Of a stretch of 64,000 nucleotides of DNA, positions 1 through 12,941 are shown piece by piece. The stretch's first letter is position 1, and each line of letters starts with the position of its first letter. A program made the translations under genes and the position numbers. The notes under the pieces were generated by a model that was not told the origin of the DNA, did no database searches, and was given only the letters and a program-made list of their open reading frames with translations. The stretch is from Archilochus colubris (Eukaryota; Chordata; Aves; Apodiformes; Trochilidae), in contig CM041085.1 of assembly GCA_023079485.1 (NCBI GenBank), positions 26,583,121-26,647,120 of the forward strand, given 5' to 3'.

Positions 1-3000
1 CTGCTGCCTCTCAGGAAGGGAGCAAGGCAAGAAGAAGACAAGCAAGATCAGGCCCTGCTGGCATTTTTCTGCCATGATGACAACAGATCCCAGCTCGTCC
101 TAAGCCACCACAAGCCAGGGATCTTTTCATGAGTCCACCAACCTCAGTGCCTGGCAGGGCAGCAGCTCCCAAATCCCCAGACCCCCACACTGCATCCTGT
201 TCACTTTTGCATGTGAATTAACTGGACCTTTTCTGTGAGTCAATCTTCAGCTTCAGAGCTTCTGGAAATTTTGCCAAAAGCCTGGAAGTAAAACCACCTA
301 AGCCCAAGTCAGAGCTGTGTTCTTAGAGAAATATGGACATAAATTCAAAAATTTGTGATTTTCTGAACTGTTTTTTTTTTTTTAGCAAGGGCTGAAAACT
401 CATGTGACAATCAAAAGTCAGAACTTTGCTCTGGCTACCCAATAAGTTGCTACTTGTGAGTTATTTCATATTATAAGCAACAATACTAATTTACTATACT
501 GAAAGAGAGTCAAATACTACAAAATGAGAACTTGGCCTCCAGTGAACAGTTCTGCCTTGGCTGCCAGCAGATCAGGACACTACTGTAGGGCCTGGTGGTG
601 TAAAACCCAGTGCAGAGGGAATGCATGCTGAACCTATATCTTATAACTCCACTATTGGACTGAGGCATTGACATTGGGAAACAATTTTCAGGGAGGAATG
701 AAATCTCTCTTGAGAATTAATCCACACTGTGTAATCATATGTGCATTCCTGTGCTACTGGTGCCAGTGAAGAAGAAGAATGAACTGCTCAGTGATACTTG
801 TCTGGATTCTTTGTTGTTATGACGCTTCACCTCCTAAGGGGACATGTATTTGAACTCTCTTTTAAAGGTTTCCATGTATGAAAATAAAAAAAATTTTAAA
901 AAATTATTATAATTCAAGTGAAAATCTGAGTAAGCAAATGCATTTGGCTCTGACATACACGGAAAGTTTATTCTGGAGCCAGAGGTGGTTACTTTGACCA
1001 TAATTTTACACAGACAGCTACAAGCAGTTATCTTGATGGGTTCATTCCATTTTTATGTGAAGTATTTTAGTACTTTACTTTTCATTGTTTTTCAATAAAT
1101 ATAGAAGATTGAACTCCAATGCTACATACTGCCAACTACTTTCTCAACCACTTCTCTTTACAGAGGATAATTTATAATGATCAAAGATAAACGAAAGTAT
1201 TAGGCTGGAGGAAATACGACAATGTTTAAAAGTTCATTTTATGAGGCAGATGATCTCTATTATTTTTTTCAGGCCTTGTAAGTTTAATTGCTTTTTTCCT
1301 TAGTTCTTTAATTGTTAGAAAGGCAGAAAGTTAATAAATACAGTTTTGCTTGTATTACCCAGAGTTTCTAATCATTGCTCAGTCTAGCTATGAGAGCACT
1401 GGAAGGTTTTCATAGGTGCTGAACATGTGTTGCTGACCATTCTATGTGTACTGGCAAACACCTATTTAACACTTCTCTGTCAGGTGATAATCTGAGGGTG
1501 TGATAAATTATCCTCCCATGCTACAAAGAGCATAGAGTCTGATCATTTGATGCCAGTTGCTACATACTAGCACAGTGAGAAAGATCAGTTGCTGTTCCTT
1601 TAAGGCAAGGCACATATTAATCTTGTGCCAGATATAAAACCAAGTGACAATAGACAGACAAAGGGCAGAAGCCAGTGCTCATGTTCTCACATGCAGCCCT
1701 CAATCGATGCATGTTTGGAGGAGAGGGGTGCCCACACACACACCTCAGCATTTGGTCTCAGTTTACTTCCCCAGAGTTGTTCTGTCAGTATATGGAAAGG
1801 CAAAATGTTCCTCCCTGCATGTAACTAATGAAGATTTCATCTCATGTTGTGAGTCACTTAGGCACCTCCTTGCGTGTGACATATTTCTTTAAAATATATG
1901 GGCTCAAAGTACAGATTATTTAATTGCTCCACCTTCACATGTTCATAAATTTTAATTTTATTAAAAGACATCTTCCTAACCTCTTGAGTGACCTCATGTG
2001 TTTTTAATGTCCTCCTAAATGTTGCATTAGTACAAGGAGGGCATAAAGAGTTCAATATTTTTTTTTCTGGTTAAGATGCAGCAAAAAATTAAAAGCTCAG
2101 ATATTTTCATCCCTGTTTGCATAAGTTTTAACCCTGAAATGCAATGTAAAACCTAAGCTGTATATTTCAATGGAATTAAAAATTGGGGCTCAAGAAGCAC
2201 CAAGGCTGTTAATGGAGAATTTGCACGCCTTCTAGGCACTCTAAAATAAAACCTACAAAATAAAATGTTTCACATTACCTTTTTTTATAATCAGTAGAAC
2301 CTAAAACATACTACAAAAGACATAAACCCGAACATCCTCATTTTTGTGGATATCAGGATCATTTTGTTGATATAACAGCTCATAGTAAAAACTCAAAGTA
2401 AAAACTGACACAGAGCAAATACAAGTGGCAAAATACAAACCATCAATCACTATCTATGCATAAAAATGAATAAAGGAAATATTGAAAAATAGCAGTGAAA
2501 GGTGTACTGCAGCCCTAGTTCTAAATTATCCCAACATGATGCCATTTCATGTTTGCAACTTCATGCTCAGGACTCTATAACATTAAATCAATGGAGCATT
2601 ACCATTATTTTCACCTTCCTTTTAGACAACTTTTCAATTCTTCAAAAAGCACACAAAGAAAGAGCAAGAGCTTCACTCTCCTCAGAATTTAATGCAGAGA
2701 GAGGATGGGAGCACATGTGCTCCTATGCTCATGAGCGTGAGGGAGGACAGGAGGGTGGAGGTGAGAGAAAGGGAGTGAGGTTATGAGGTTAGTTAGATCA
2801 ACAATTAGTGACAAGCACTTGTGGCACCTGTGACAACCAAGATGGATCAGGTATTTCAGAGCTTAGAAATGCAAGGCATTTGGCAGCCTCTGATCTCTTA
2901 ATTCAATTGATATTTTTCCAAGTGTTTTTCAAACTGATGACCTTTCTGAACCTAATTAGATGGTAGGAATCAGAAAGAGAACACTGGAGAATTTTAATAA

Positions 3001-4830
3001 AAGGAATTGATTTTTTTTTTTTCTTCATCTTCAGAACCTGGGATTTATGAGGGAATTGCACTGGCTTTGTAGCAGTGTAAAATAAATAGACATTAGATGA
3101 TGACAGGGAAAATAGAATTGCTGCCAAAGCTAAAAAGAGCTTGGCAAAAGAAGAAAGAACTACTACATAGTCAGTCATTCTTTACTGTACAAACCTTTTC
3201 ATAAGGCCCAGAAAAGAGGTACACAGAAATAATGGACCCTTACTAACAGATGAAAAGGACTTTCTATAGCTTACATTTTTCACCAGCAAGGGCTAAGACT
3301 CATCTCTATTGCCACAAAATCTTATTGTTCTCTTTTACCATTCAGAAAACTGGTTACAGCTCATATGGAACATTTGCAGTCTGAACTTTTAGCATCAGAA
3401 ATAAATAACTGAAACAAGAGAAAGATAACTGAGTTGTTATGAGCATAAATACATTAAATATATACCAGTCAAACTCCATTCTCATGCATTTCCATTTAAG
3501 CTGTGTCTTTCTTAAATAGGCAGACTGATTTTTCACGCACTCAGCTTTTAGTAAAATTGTGTTTCTGTGATTGACAGCACTAAAAATATGTTCATACATG
3601 AAAAGTTTCAATATTTGAATATTCAAAAAAATTAGAGATGGAAGAAGCCCTCTTCTTCATGACCTAAGATATTTCCTAACCAATTTTATTTTTTCATCAT
3701 CCAGACACAATCTATGAACGCTCCTATATGCTTATTCAGTAAGATACAGATTCACTAGAAATACCTTCTACCCAACATCATATTTACTTCTGCTGGCTTA
3801 AATATAAGGCAATATGTCCAGTGGTAGTGTCACAAGAAAGACAGCTGAAATGTAGTTTGTCCTTCTTGCTTTTACAAGGACCTGAGACATACATCAGACA
3901 GCAGGTGCTACATTGGAAAACAACAAGCTGTCTGATGCCTCATGCGACCACCATGACTCCTTCAACTACTCTCCACTGAGTTAAGTAGGGTAAGAGAAAC
4001 CCACTTTTTGCCTTACACCAGAATAATTTTAACTTGGTGAATTTATCACTCTGAATCTGTCCCTGATAGCGGTCAATTCCAACCAAATTTTTAGAAGTGG
4101 TGGAAGGCTCAAAGATAACTAAATACCTAGAATTTCCATGAAAACTGTCAATTGAGTAGAGGACATTCCAAGTCCACACTGCTCCTCCTCTGCATGGAGA
4201 GATGATCAGCCAGAGGTGAAGTATTGGACTTTCTGCCCAGGGAAAGCCAGGCTAATAGTCACTAGCTTTAATGTTCCAGACTTATGGTCAGAGAAGTATC
4301 AAAGACTTTCAGAGCAGTGCTTGACTTATTGGAAGGGGAGACTAAAGAAACATACTGGGAAAACAAAAAACAAATTATATTTATCTTTTCCCGCTATCTC
4401 TTGAGGAATTAATTCAAGGCAGCAATATTTCAGTCATGGCCAGCATTCATTTTTTTTCATTTTAACAACATTTGTAAAAGACATAAAGGAAGGTTTAATG
4501 CAGAGAAGAGAGAAGTCACCTTTCCTGAGCTGGTAAACTGAAAGCACAGCAGACGAACATGTCACTATAAGATGTGGGAACAGTAATTATATGACCTATA
4601 TAGATAAAATCTAGGTCTACTGATGTCAGATTTTTACCATAGGCAACAGTAGATTAGGATTTTATGTCTGTATAAAGATGGCAAGGCTGAAAAAAAACTT
4701 TCATTGAGTGTAAAGTGAATAGTTTTGAATACTATCCAAATTCTTTTACTTGAAAGCAACGTATTTAGCCATTTTAGATTGCTTCTCTGACTTCCCTTTT
4801 TTAAGAATTATCTGCTTTATTCCATTATCC

Positions 4831-4835
<5 letters not shown>
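1..4835. other. AT-rich non-coding stretch
   Basis: I see no supported gene here. Open frames are short, overlap each other on both strands and have no recognisable protein content. Small landmarks are a T run at 371-383, a short CA repeat at 1732-1744 and a purine-rich patch at about 2735-2790. No retroelement end or splice-bounded exon stands out. The texture fits ordinary unique intergenic or intronic bird DNA. Confidence 0.75.

Positions 4836-4865
<30 letters not shown>
4836..4865 (+). repeat. Poly-A homopolymer, about 30 A
   Basis: An uninterrupted run of A on the + strand, the longest homopolymer in the window. The sequence just upstream shows no LINE, SINE or processed-gene body I can recognise, so it is more likely a simple repeat than a retroposon tail. 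Its exact length is prone to sequencing or assembly error. Confidence 0.9.
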
Positions 4866-4868
<3 letters not shown>

Positions 4869-5345
4869 TTCTTTGCATAAGACCAGAGGTTTATATATAT
4901 GGCATGGTTTCAAAAGCAAGGACAAATGCCCAGCGTAGAGCCCACAGGCTGTTAATATAGGGAAGCTATTAAAGGAGATCTCCTGGTATTACCTTGCGAA
5001 CTGTCATTTTCAGTAGTATTGGAGGTATCTATTGATGTAATGGTCTCAGGAGACAGGAGGGCTTAAGTAGTTTTTTGAGACGTGAGGGTGTTGACTTGAC
5101 ATACTCACAGCAGTTGAATTGTTGCGAATGTTGATTCATGATTTTACAAAGACCTCACTATTCTTATTCTCCAGAGTGATTATACACCTGACAAATGGTA
5201 AAAGCAACATTACTGGACCTCAGAGAGTTATTTTACTTTTAATGCATGCCATTATTAAGCCTGATAGCCTCTCTTATTGCTGTTTTGATAGCTGCCTGCT
5301 GTTTAAATGAAAGCACCACATTTCCTGACAGCTCATGCACAGGTG

Positions 5346-5377
5346 GCCTCATTCTAAACGAGCCTCATTCTAAATGA
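5346..5377 (+). repeat. Two-copy tandem duplication of a 16-bp unit
   Basis: The unit GCCTCATTCTAAACGA at 5346-5361 is followed directly by GCCTCATTCTAAATGA at 5362-5377, with a single C/T difference. The C/T difference is at a CpG, so deamination after duplication would explain it. This is a small replication-slippage type duplication with no evident function. Confidence 0.9.
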
Positions 5378-8300
5378 GTTGAGGAGAAATCAATCTTTGT
5401 GGGGAGGGGGTAAGAGAGAGGTGTCACTCCATGTCATCCCAGCTTGGAATAGAGAATTCCACCTTGTCAAAGGGAGAACGATGGAAAGGGGCCCAGGGAG
5501 AGGATGCTGACAGGCACCTTTACCTCACTGGTTTACTTTTTCTGGGACCATCTGTGCTGAGACTTATGATGGTAAGACAATGTCTTGTAGCTCTTCTATG
5601 TGAAAACTGTTTGTACCTTATATCTGCAGAGTTAAGGCAAAAAGCATTGACATAATTATTTATGATTTCTACAAACCACATCCATAAAAAATAGATGCAA
5701 TTATTATCATAGTAAGTTTCTCTTCCTGACAACCTCAGAAAAGCCCATTTCATGAGTCCATGTCACTGTAAAAATAGTATTCATGCTGACTAGAAGTGAC
5801 CAGTGCTAGAAGACAGACTCTGGTTTTGTACCTTTACTGAGGTTGGGCAATGAAACAGAATAATCCTCTCTGTAATCGTAAATATGTACCTTTGTGGTTT
5901 AAAATATTTGGTTTGAATTTTAAGTCTTCTAAAGAAGAGCAAAGCAATCTTTGACCTTTAAAGGGCTCTTTTAGGTTACCTAGTCCTTTCTAGAAGAGTC
6001 ATGAAGTCTTTGTTGAAAGAGTCAGCCCCTTCCTATGAAAGATACTCTGCCACTCAGGAGTCCCATCAGCAGCTATACTTCTGAAGAACAAGCTCTCCTC
6101 CTTTAGTAGGTATTTAGCCTCAGCCAAGTTCTTAACAGCTGGAGAAATGCAGCCCATGATAGTGACCTGAATTCCAGAGAGGGAAGACAGTTTTCTGTTG
6201 TAATCCTCTAGGAAATAGTTTTGGGAGGATGTCCTTTCCATATGCAGATGATATGAATCATCTTCCAGTGATACCAGCAATGCTGTGCTGGCTCTTTAGG
6301 AAACTTGAACACCTGTCTCTTCCACTTTGAATCAGTGTGGTCCTCTAGTTGACCATTTTTAACTGTGTGGCATGTAAACTAAGAATATCCAAATTGGCAG
6401 CTTGGCTCCTGGGAGTCTAAGATGAAGACTGTGTGTTGATTAGAGAACATTTGAATACTCTCTAGAACTTACAGACACTCATAGCACTTATGGTGCTTGT
6501 AAGCCTGAATATGAGATATTGGTTCCATGAAGATGACTGTGGTGCCATCCCTCATAAGTGAAATTGTTTGCTAGCATTTCTTGTCTTATTAATCCCAGAT
6601 TCCTCAAAATGTGGGAATGACCTGAGCAGTACAGGTCCACTGGGAAAAAATAAAGGTTCTTCTCTAGGTGTTTATCATCTCTTCAACACTGTTCCACCAT
6701 AATCAAAGTTCTGGGCTTTCTTTTCCAAATTTTCTTTTAAAAAAGAAAGTGTTACTAAGCCCCTTACTTACAGCTGGCTCTGCACATCAGTAAAGTTCAA
6801 GGGTGGGGCTCTGACCTCAACTTTAATTACAGTTTGCAGTTGTATTATTTAATTTGCTGCATGGGTATGCATTACTGATTTGAATAAGAGCAAAAGTTGC
6901 AAAAGCCACAAAAAAGACCGTTGGTCCTTAGATATTTCTTTGTCCTGGAAAGAAGAAATAAGTACTAGAAAGCTAGTGAGTAAACCTGTAGAGGAAGTTT
7001 GCTACCAGCCTTTTATAACAAGTCTGTGGATAAATTTTTACCTTATTTAGAACGGCCACAAATCTTGAGAAACTTCCTTGAATTCACACACTGAACTTCA
7101 GTTTAAGGTTTTGTAAAAAGAGCCATGTTCTGCCTGGGAAGTTTATTTGGAAACCAGCTACTAGGACCCTGATGTTGTATAACATCCTTGGCCACTCCAA
7201 ACTCCATTTATTAGGAGGTGCTCTTATACTGATGAGTTGCCTCTGTGCAAAATGAAAAAGGCTTTTTATTCTTTTCTTTCTGAGTGGTTTTATCTTCCTG
7301 TTACCGCAGTAGCTCGGTCACTACAATCATTTATGAAGGTCTTACTCCCATTTTGGAGGTGAAGACCAGAGAAAAAAAGAGATTAGCAGCATGCTTTTTC
7401 AGAGGTGTCATAAACACAAAAAGTCACCTTGCTTTCAGAGGAATGTTATTCAGTGTATTCTTTCAGGCTCTCACTTATTACAGAAAGCCATGCAGGGCTT
7501 GGCGAAGACCTTAGACACTGTGTCCCCTCAGCCTCAACCCTAAGTCTCAAGCACCTGACCATACAAGCTCAAGACTCATGTACTTGAGAACGTCAGGATT
7601 GCTTATGAAGGTTTTTTACAATGCCAGTGCTCTGATCTGCACCACCTTGGCACTTGCACCCCTTAGATGAAGGCAGGACTTCACCACAACAAACAGAAAG
7701 ATGGCAGGCAAGTCTTGATCCAAGAGCTTGCATTTTAAATAGCAAGACCAACAAATAGCAAGAAGGGAGTGGCAGATCAGTGCTGATGCTAAATCAGAAT
7801 CCCGAACTTCTCAGGTGCCTAGCATATGCTTATCTGTTGCCAGTCCAGGGAATTCACCTCACTGCTCACTGCTCTTAGCTCCTGTGAGCTCATTTTTATT
7901 TTTGCTAATGCCTCAAGTTTTTCAGTAAATGTAAATGTACCAAAACTGAACAAGGATAATTGCAGTTCTTACAATAACCCTATTTATACTTGGACTTAGC
8001 ACTGCTATCAAAGCCTTTTCCATCACTTTTATTCTAAAAAGACAGTAAAATAAGGTTTACCACCATTTTTGAAGGCTGAATACTTTAGAAGGCGAAGAAA
8101 AAACTTTTTTGCCATGGCTATCTAAGACACTAGAATCCCTCATTTTGTTTTTGCTATTTAGCTCATAGGGTTCCTTTTGCCAAGACACCTTGTTCTCTTG
8201 TAAGATACACAGGCACTGGGACAAGGACTCCCTGTAACTCTTCTCCAAAGTGTTTATGTTTCCTCCACCAAGATCAGAGGACTTTCAGGCTGCATGAGAA

Positions 8301-9169
8301 TTTCTTCTTGTGAGTTTTGCTTTCAGTATTTGGCCTTCTGCAGAAGCTGGAGGTCTATTTGCCTTTTGTTTATTTTGAAACCAGGCTTAGGGATTGATTC
8401 TGATCTATCTGACAATGAGGTAAGTCAGGAGAGCCACAAGGAAGAGAGGGAATTCTTTCTTGGAGAAGCACCAGAAATGTGCTCGAAATCTGATTCACAC
8501 AAACTGTGGCATATTGAGAAGTCACAGATCTTTCTGTGAGGTCTGAAAAAAGATCCTGAGTGGAAAAGCGTTTTTTAAAACACACTCAGTTTTCCAGAAG
8601 AAGATTAGTGAGGAGTATGCAGAGCCAGCTACACAAGAGGGCATGTTGCAATAGCCTAGCCTGGGACAGCCACTTAGCCAGGCACAAAGGGGCCCCTATA
8701 CTTGTGTTGTCTGATTAGTGGGCAGGGAATTCCAGCTCTCATATAGGCTCCTTGGCTACACCCATACCAGTAAATCAAACAGAGCCAGTGTATAGACATG
8801 GGTCCTGTTGCACAGTCATCCCTGCTGATTCATTGCTCGCACGTTACTCTGTGCAGGAAACCATATAGTAAATACACTCCCTTCTGGATCCATACTGTTA
8901 GGCTATCCAGCGCCAGCTAGCATTACTATACCCTGTTCAAGGGAGAGCACAAGACAGGGACTGCTCCCAAAAGTCAGGATAGATGAGTCCATTATGTTGA
9001 GGAGAGGTAAAGAGAGTTGAGCCATATGGATGCAGTCCAGTCCCTTTGTTCTCTTTCACCCTGCCTGTGCTCTGTGTTAGAGGTTTTTAATATCCTTAAG
9101 AAAATTTCACAGGTATAACAGCTGAGATGCTGTGAGGCAGTGATCCATACCAACTCTGTAATTAGGTCA

Positions 9170-9440
9170 TTACCAGTTCTTTATAAACATTGCCTTTTAT
9201 ATCTTAAACAGGGTCACTTTTGTTTTACAGAAAACACTCTCCTTGGCTGCATGTAAACCTCATTACTAATAGCTAAGTTTCCTTTATTTTCAAAGTATAC
9301 AGCTGTTTTGATTGTTGTTAGGCCTGCATTTGGGGATTATCACTTTTATTTCTGATTAAAATATCTACATGGTAATGTAATTGAAACAATTGTTCCAAAG
9401 TAAATGCATTGGATGTGGTTTTCATTATCAGGATAATCTT
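9170..9440. promoter_or_regulatory. Candidate conserved non-coding element with SOX-type palindrome
   Basis: An AT-rich block without open frames but with many transcription-factor-like words. The clearest is the perfect palindrome AACAATTGTT at 9385-9394, which contains two overlapping, opposed SOX/HMG-box cores (ACAAT/ATTGT). ATTAAA and TAAT words lie around it. Such words also occur by chance in AT-rich DNA, so calling this an enhancer is inference; cross-species conservation would decide. Confidence 0.25.
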
Positions 9441-9659
9441 CCTCTCTCCCTCACACCCAAAGCAGTGAAATCCTCCCCTCTCTAGCAATATAAAACCGCA
9501 TCAATGTGCACAGCAGATTTTAAACAGTTTACTGCTCACTACCCATTAAAATATTTCACAAACAACAATGAAACAGGAAATAACAAAGCATGCTCTTTGA
9601 ATTAATACTTGGGCTAAAATACTCAGAGTTTGTCTGCAGTTCATAAACTTCTGCAGCTG

Positions 9660-10180
9660 TGTGCTCACGGTTTATGGCATTTTGAGAACCGTGCTCCTCA
9701 GCAAAATTAAAACCTCCTCCCCAGTGGAGGAGCTGCTGCTGCCCTGTGGGTTCTCCTGTGCTGTGAGGGCAGCACCAGCACCCGAGGAAGCTCCCAGGCT
9801 GCTGAAGGGAAGTCCTCTGGGTGCAAGAAGAAACATGGAGCCTTTTTTGTCTACCTGCTGTAAATAAAAATAAACCTGAGGAGCAGCAGATGATAGCGAT
9901 GCTGCGGGGATGGACCTGGCGGTGGCATCGGGCAGCTGTGGGGATGGGGATAGTGGAGGAGCACTGCCACCTCTTGGCTGGATGCTACGCTGTGCAGAAC
10001 ACTCCAACATCCAGGTGGCTGAGAGCTGCCTCCCAAAGGGCGTCAATGAGACTATTGAGGGGGAGTGTGGAATAAAATGTCTGTTTTGTCCCTTATTTAG
10101 CCTTCTCGGTGCTACTGACATGAGCATTTATTGCTGCTTGCAGGTTTGGTTTCCCATCTCCCGTGACTGAGGCAATGTCC
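9660..10180. other. GC-richer block with overlapping open frames on both strands
   Basis: Compared with its AT-rich flanks this block is GC-rich, with runs such as GCAGCAGCA-like and GGGGATGG-like words. That lowers stop-codon density and explains overlapping frames on both strands, including a 151-codon minus frame at 9672-10127 whose product resembles nothing I know. A 14-base word at 9964-9977 matches the reverse complement of the CTCF core at about 12 of 14 positions. It could be a CpG-poor regulatory element, a non-coding RNA exon or a decayed repeat. I make no gene call. Confidence 0.4.
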
Positions 10181-12870
10181 TAGCCCTGTGTGCCAGAAAA
10201 ACACTTTAAAAGTCATTGTCTCACAGCAAGAGCAAGCAGCAAACTCAGTTGATGTAAAGCAATCCCTCCAGCCTTTCAGTGCTGGGCTTATCCCAAGGCA
10301 ATGACATTTGTGGGAAGATTTATGTTATTTTCTTATATTGTGATGGAGTCCGTCCAAAGGAATAAATTACATATCAGTGCTGCACTGACACTGTGCAGGT
10401 AATGATAGTCTCAGAGGGGACTCAACAACATCTTGCAAACATCTGTGGTCATTTGTGTGAACGCCAATTAACCTGTGGTGGTCTAGTAGATGAGGAAGGC
10501 TGCTTCTTAGGTCCTGGAAGTTAAGAAACTTTTAAGAGAAGATGGGATGTTTCCAGATGCTGGCAGAGGAACTCTTCAGGTTCTTCGTGGAAAACAAGAA
10601 CTGCCTGGAGCTCTGTGCTGCTCTGCAGTCTATCAGTTATCCATCTGTATTGGTGTAAGTAAGTTCAAGGAAGACAATACAACAAGACCATGGAGAAGTG
10701 GGTTCATTCTTTTCTGCCATAAACTCAGAGAATATCTTTGAGTCTGGCTTTTTGTATGTGCTTCAGCCACCTCTATAATGATCCTTGAGATGTAAAGTCA
10801 TGGGGGCTGTAGCTAGTGCCAAGTTATGATCCTCACCTATGCCCAGACAGCTGTGTCTTGGGTCCCTAACACAGGTCCTTCTGCATGAAATCTGATGATT
10901 GGTTTGTCCCTGGCAGGAGAACACCATCTGGATAGTGATATTGAATGTGATCACAACTATGTCCATGGAGTCACTTAAGGCTATACAAAGCAGGGAATGT
11001 ATGTGTGAATATGCAGCTGTGCATGTGCTCATGTTGAAACCAAGAAACACTGACACCTAGAGTGGTTCAGCATGTCATAATCACACTACACACAGCCACA
11101 CTACAAAATACAATATTTTTATCTATACTCTTCAACAACTACTTCAAAGCTATTTCTACATTTACTGGGATATCCCAGCTGAATTCAGGATTGAGGACAA
11201 TTACTGTGATCTTCCTCTCATATTTCTACACGGAGACTTTCCAACCACAAGGAAACAAAGCTTTTTAGCTACCAGGTTTCTTGGTCTAAGTTTATCAGTC
11301 ACTCAAAGAGCCTTCCTGAAGTGAGCCCTCTAACCCAGCAAATGGAACTAGAGCTGCTGGGGTTTTTAAATAAGAGAACTATATTGCTGTTTAAATATAA
11401 ACTGTAGGGTGGAGATTTAAGCACTTCCTTTTTGTTATATTTGGTTTAGCTTCCCTGATAATTGGCAAAACCATCAGGAGAGGCTTTAGTTTTGCAGGAG
11501 GACTCCGAGAGTTGTTTCTTTCCTTCCTTATGGGTAACAGTCTTATAAAAAGCTGATCCCAGGGACTGTAAACAGGAAAACAAATGAGTATGTTGGGAAA
11601 TGCAATAATAGTTTGTCAGAAAAAACAAGCAAACTGTATCTGGGAAGCCCATATGTATTTGCCTTCCAAAACTGCCATGAAGATTAAACTTTTCAAAATG
11701 AGAAGTACTTAGCAGAGTGGAAATTAAAATTAGAGTGCTGAATGTCCACAACTTTACACTCTATAATGAAGTAGGAAAGTCTTTGCAATCCCTTATTTCT
11801 CAGAAATCATCATCCTTATTTCTGAAATTGTGGTGGCACAACTTAATAGTAGGTTTCCCTGTTTGTTTTATATGTTTGCATAAACAAAATTTACTTTGTA
11901 AAATATTTCTATATTTCAGGCCAGCTTACAGAATAATTATAACATTAAAAACTAAACTTTTGCAAGAGGAACTCTGGTACATGGTAGAATAACTTGGCCT
12001 TGTGTGTATTGCTGTGAAATATCATCAGTCTGCATAGATGCAAAACATGCTTAAACAATTTTTACAGTATAAATACTTTTCAATAAAGAATGAGGCCACA
12101 CTTTCATGTTTATATGTCAGACGCAGATCCACACTGCATCCTGCCAAGCTTTTGTAACATTTAAATATATGTACATATATTTATTTTTTAATAGTACTAA
12201 TTGCCTGATGAAATATTCTTCCACTTCCTATTCCTTCCTTTCAGGAGGCATCTGTTTATAGCACGTACCACACTGAAAGAGAGCACACAATTCAGACTTA
12301 GGAGAAGGGTGTTATCAGGGCAGCTCTGAAAATAGTTTCATTTTTTAACTATTTTTCATGTTTAATTGAGCTCTTCACAGCACAGTCAAATGTGACAGTG
12401 ATGTGATTGACAAAATTCAACTACACGTTTCTGTATGAGATTCTGCACAAAGACATTTTATTTCAGGGCAGAAAAAATTTCCTTCTGTTTCGCTCTATCT
12501 TTTAAATTATCAAGAGAATGGGAAAAAAAGTTTTGGAAAACTGCTGTTCTCGGACTTTACCTTTCATGCTGCAAAAAAACCATTTTATCTTCTCATATGT
12601 TCAGATCTATGGCAACTCTCTCCTTGTTTTTCTGCTAGAGTCTTAATCAGTACTCAGGGTGATGAAAGCAACATGTGTGATGGCCTTGCTAACAAACATC
12701 TGAAGGATTCTGTGGTAATTTTGTTTGTGTGACATACTGTACTAATTAAAAGAAAACCTGATTGTCTCAAACATAACATTTTGAAAGTTTTTACTTTTTT
12801 ACTGTTCTAGCCCAAGCACCTGAGTAACTTTTTCTTCTTTCCTTGATAAGGGACTTCTTCCATACAAGAA
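10181..12870. other. AT-rich non-coding stretch
   Basis: No supported gene. Open frames at 10763-11056 (minus) and 11446-11751 (minus) show no recognisable domain, no good splice borders and no biased codon use. AATAAA-type words occur, for example near 12080, but there is no transcript context for them. Confidence 0.75.
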
Positions 12871-12941
12871 TAATACATATATATATACAAACACATATAC
12901 ACATACACATACACATACATGTGTATGTATACACACACACC
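12871..12941. repeat. Compound (TA)n/(CA)n/(TG)n microsatellite
   Basis: The tract goes through TATATATA, then ACACAT and ACATAC units, then TGTGTATGTA and a final (AC)n. Purines and pyrimidines alternate almost throughout, a composition known to favour left-handed Z-DNA under supercoiling. It is probably length-polymorphic. Confidence 0.9.

Larger units (their letters stand above)
4866..9659. other. Non-coding stretch, mostly unique
   Basis: No gene is supported. The stretch holds a small tandem duplication at 5346-5377 and a motif-dense AT-rich part at about 9170-9440, both listed separately. The part at 8620-9060 is somewhat GC-richer and could be a decayed interspersed repeat, but I recognise no family there. 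Confidence 0.7.

Noticed and set aside
9672..10127. 151-codon minus-strand open frame as a gene
   Set aside because: It lies in a GC-rich patch where several frames on both strands are open together; the product is Ser/Pro/Ala-rich and matches nothing I know.
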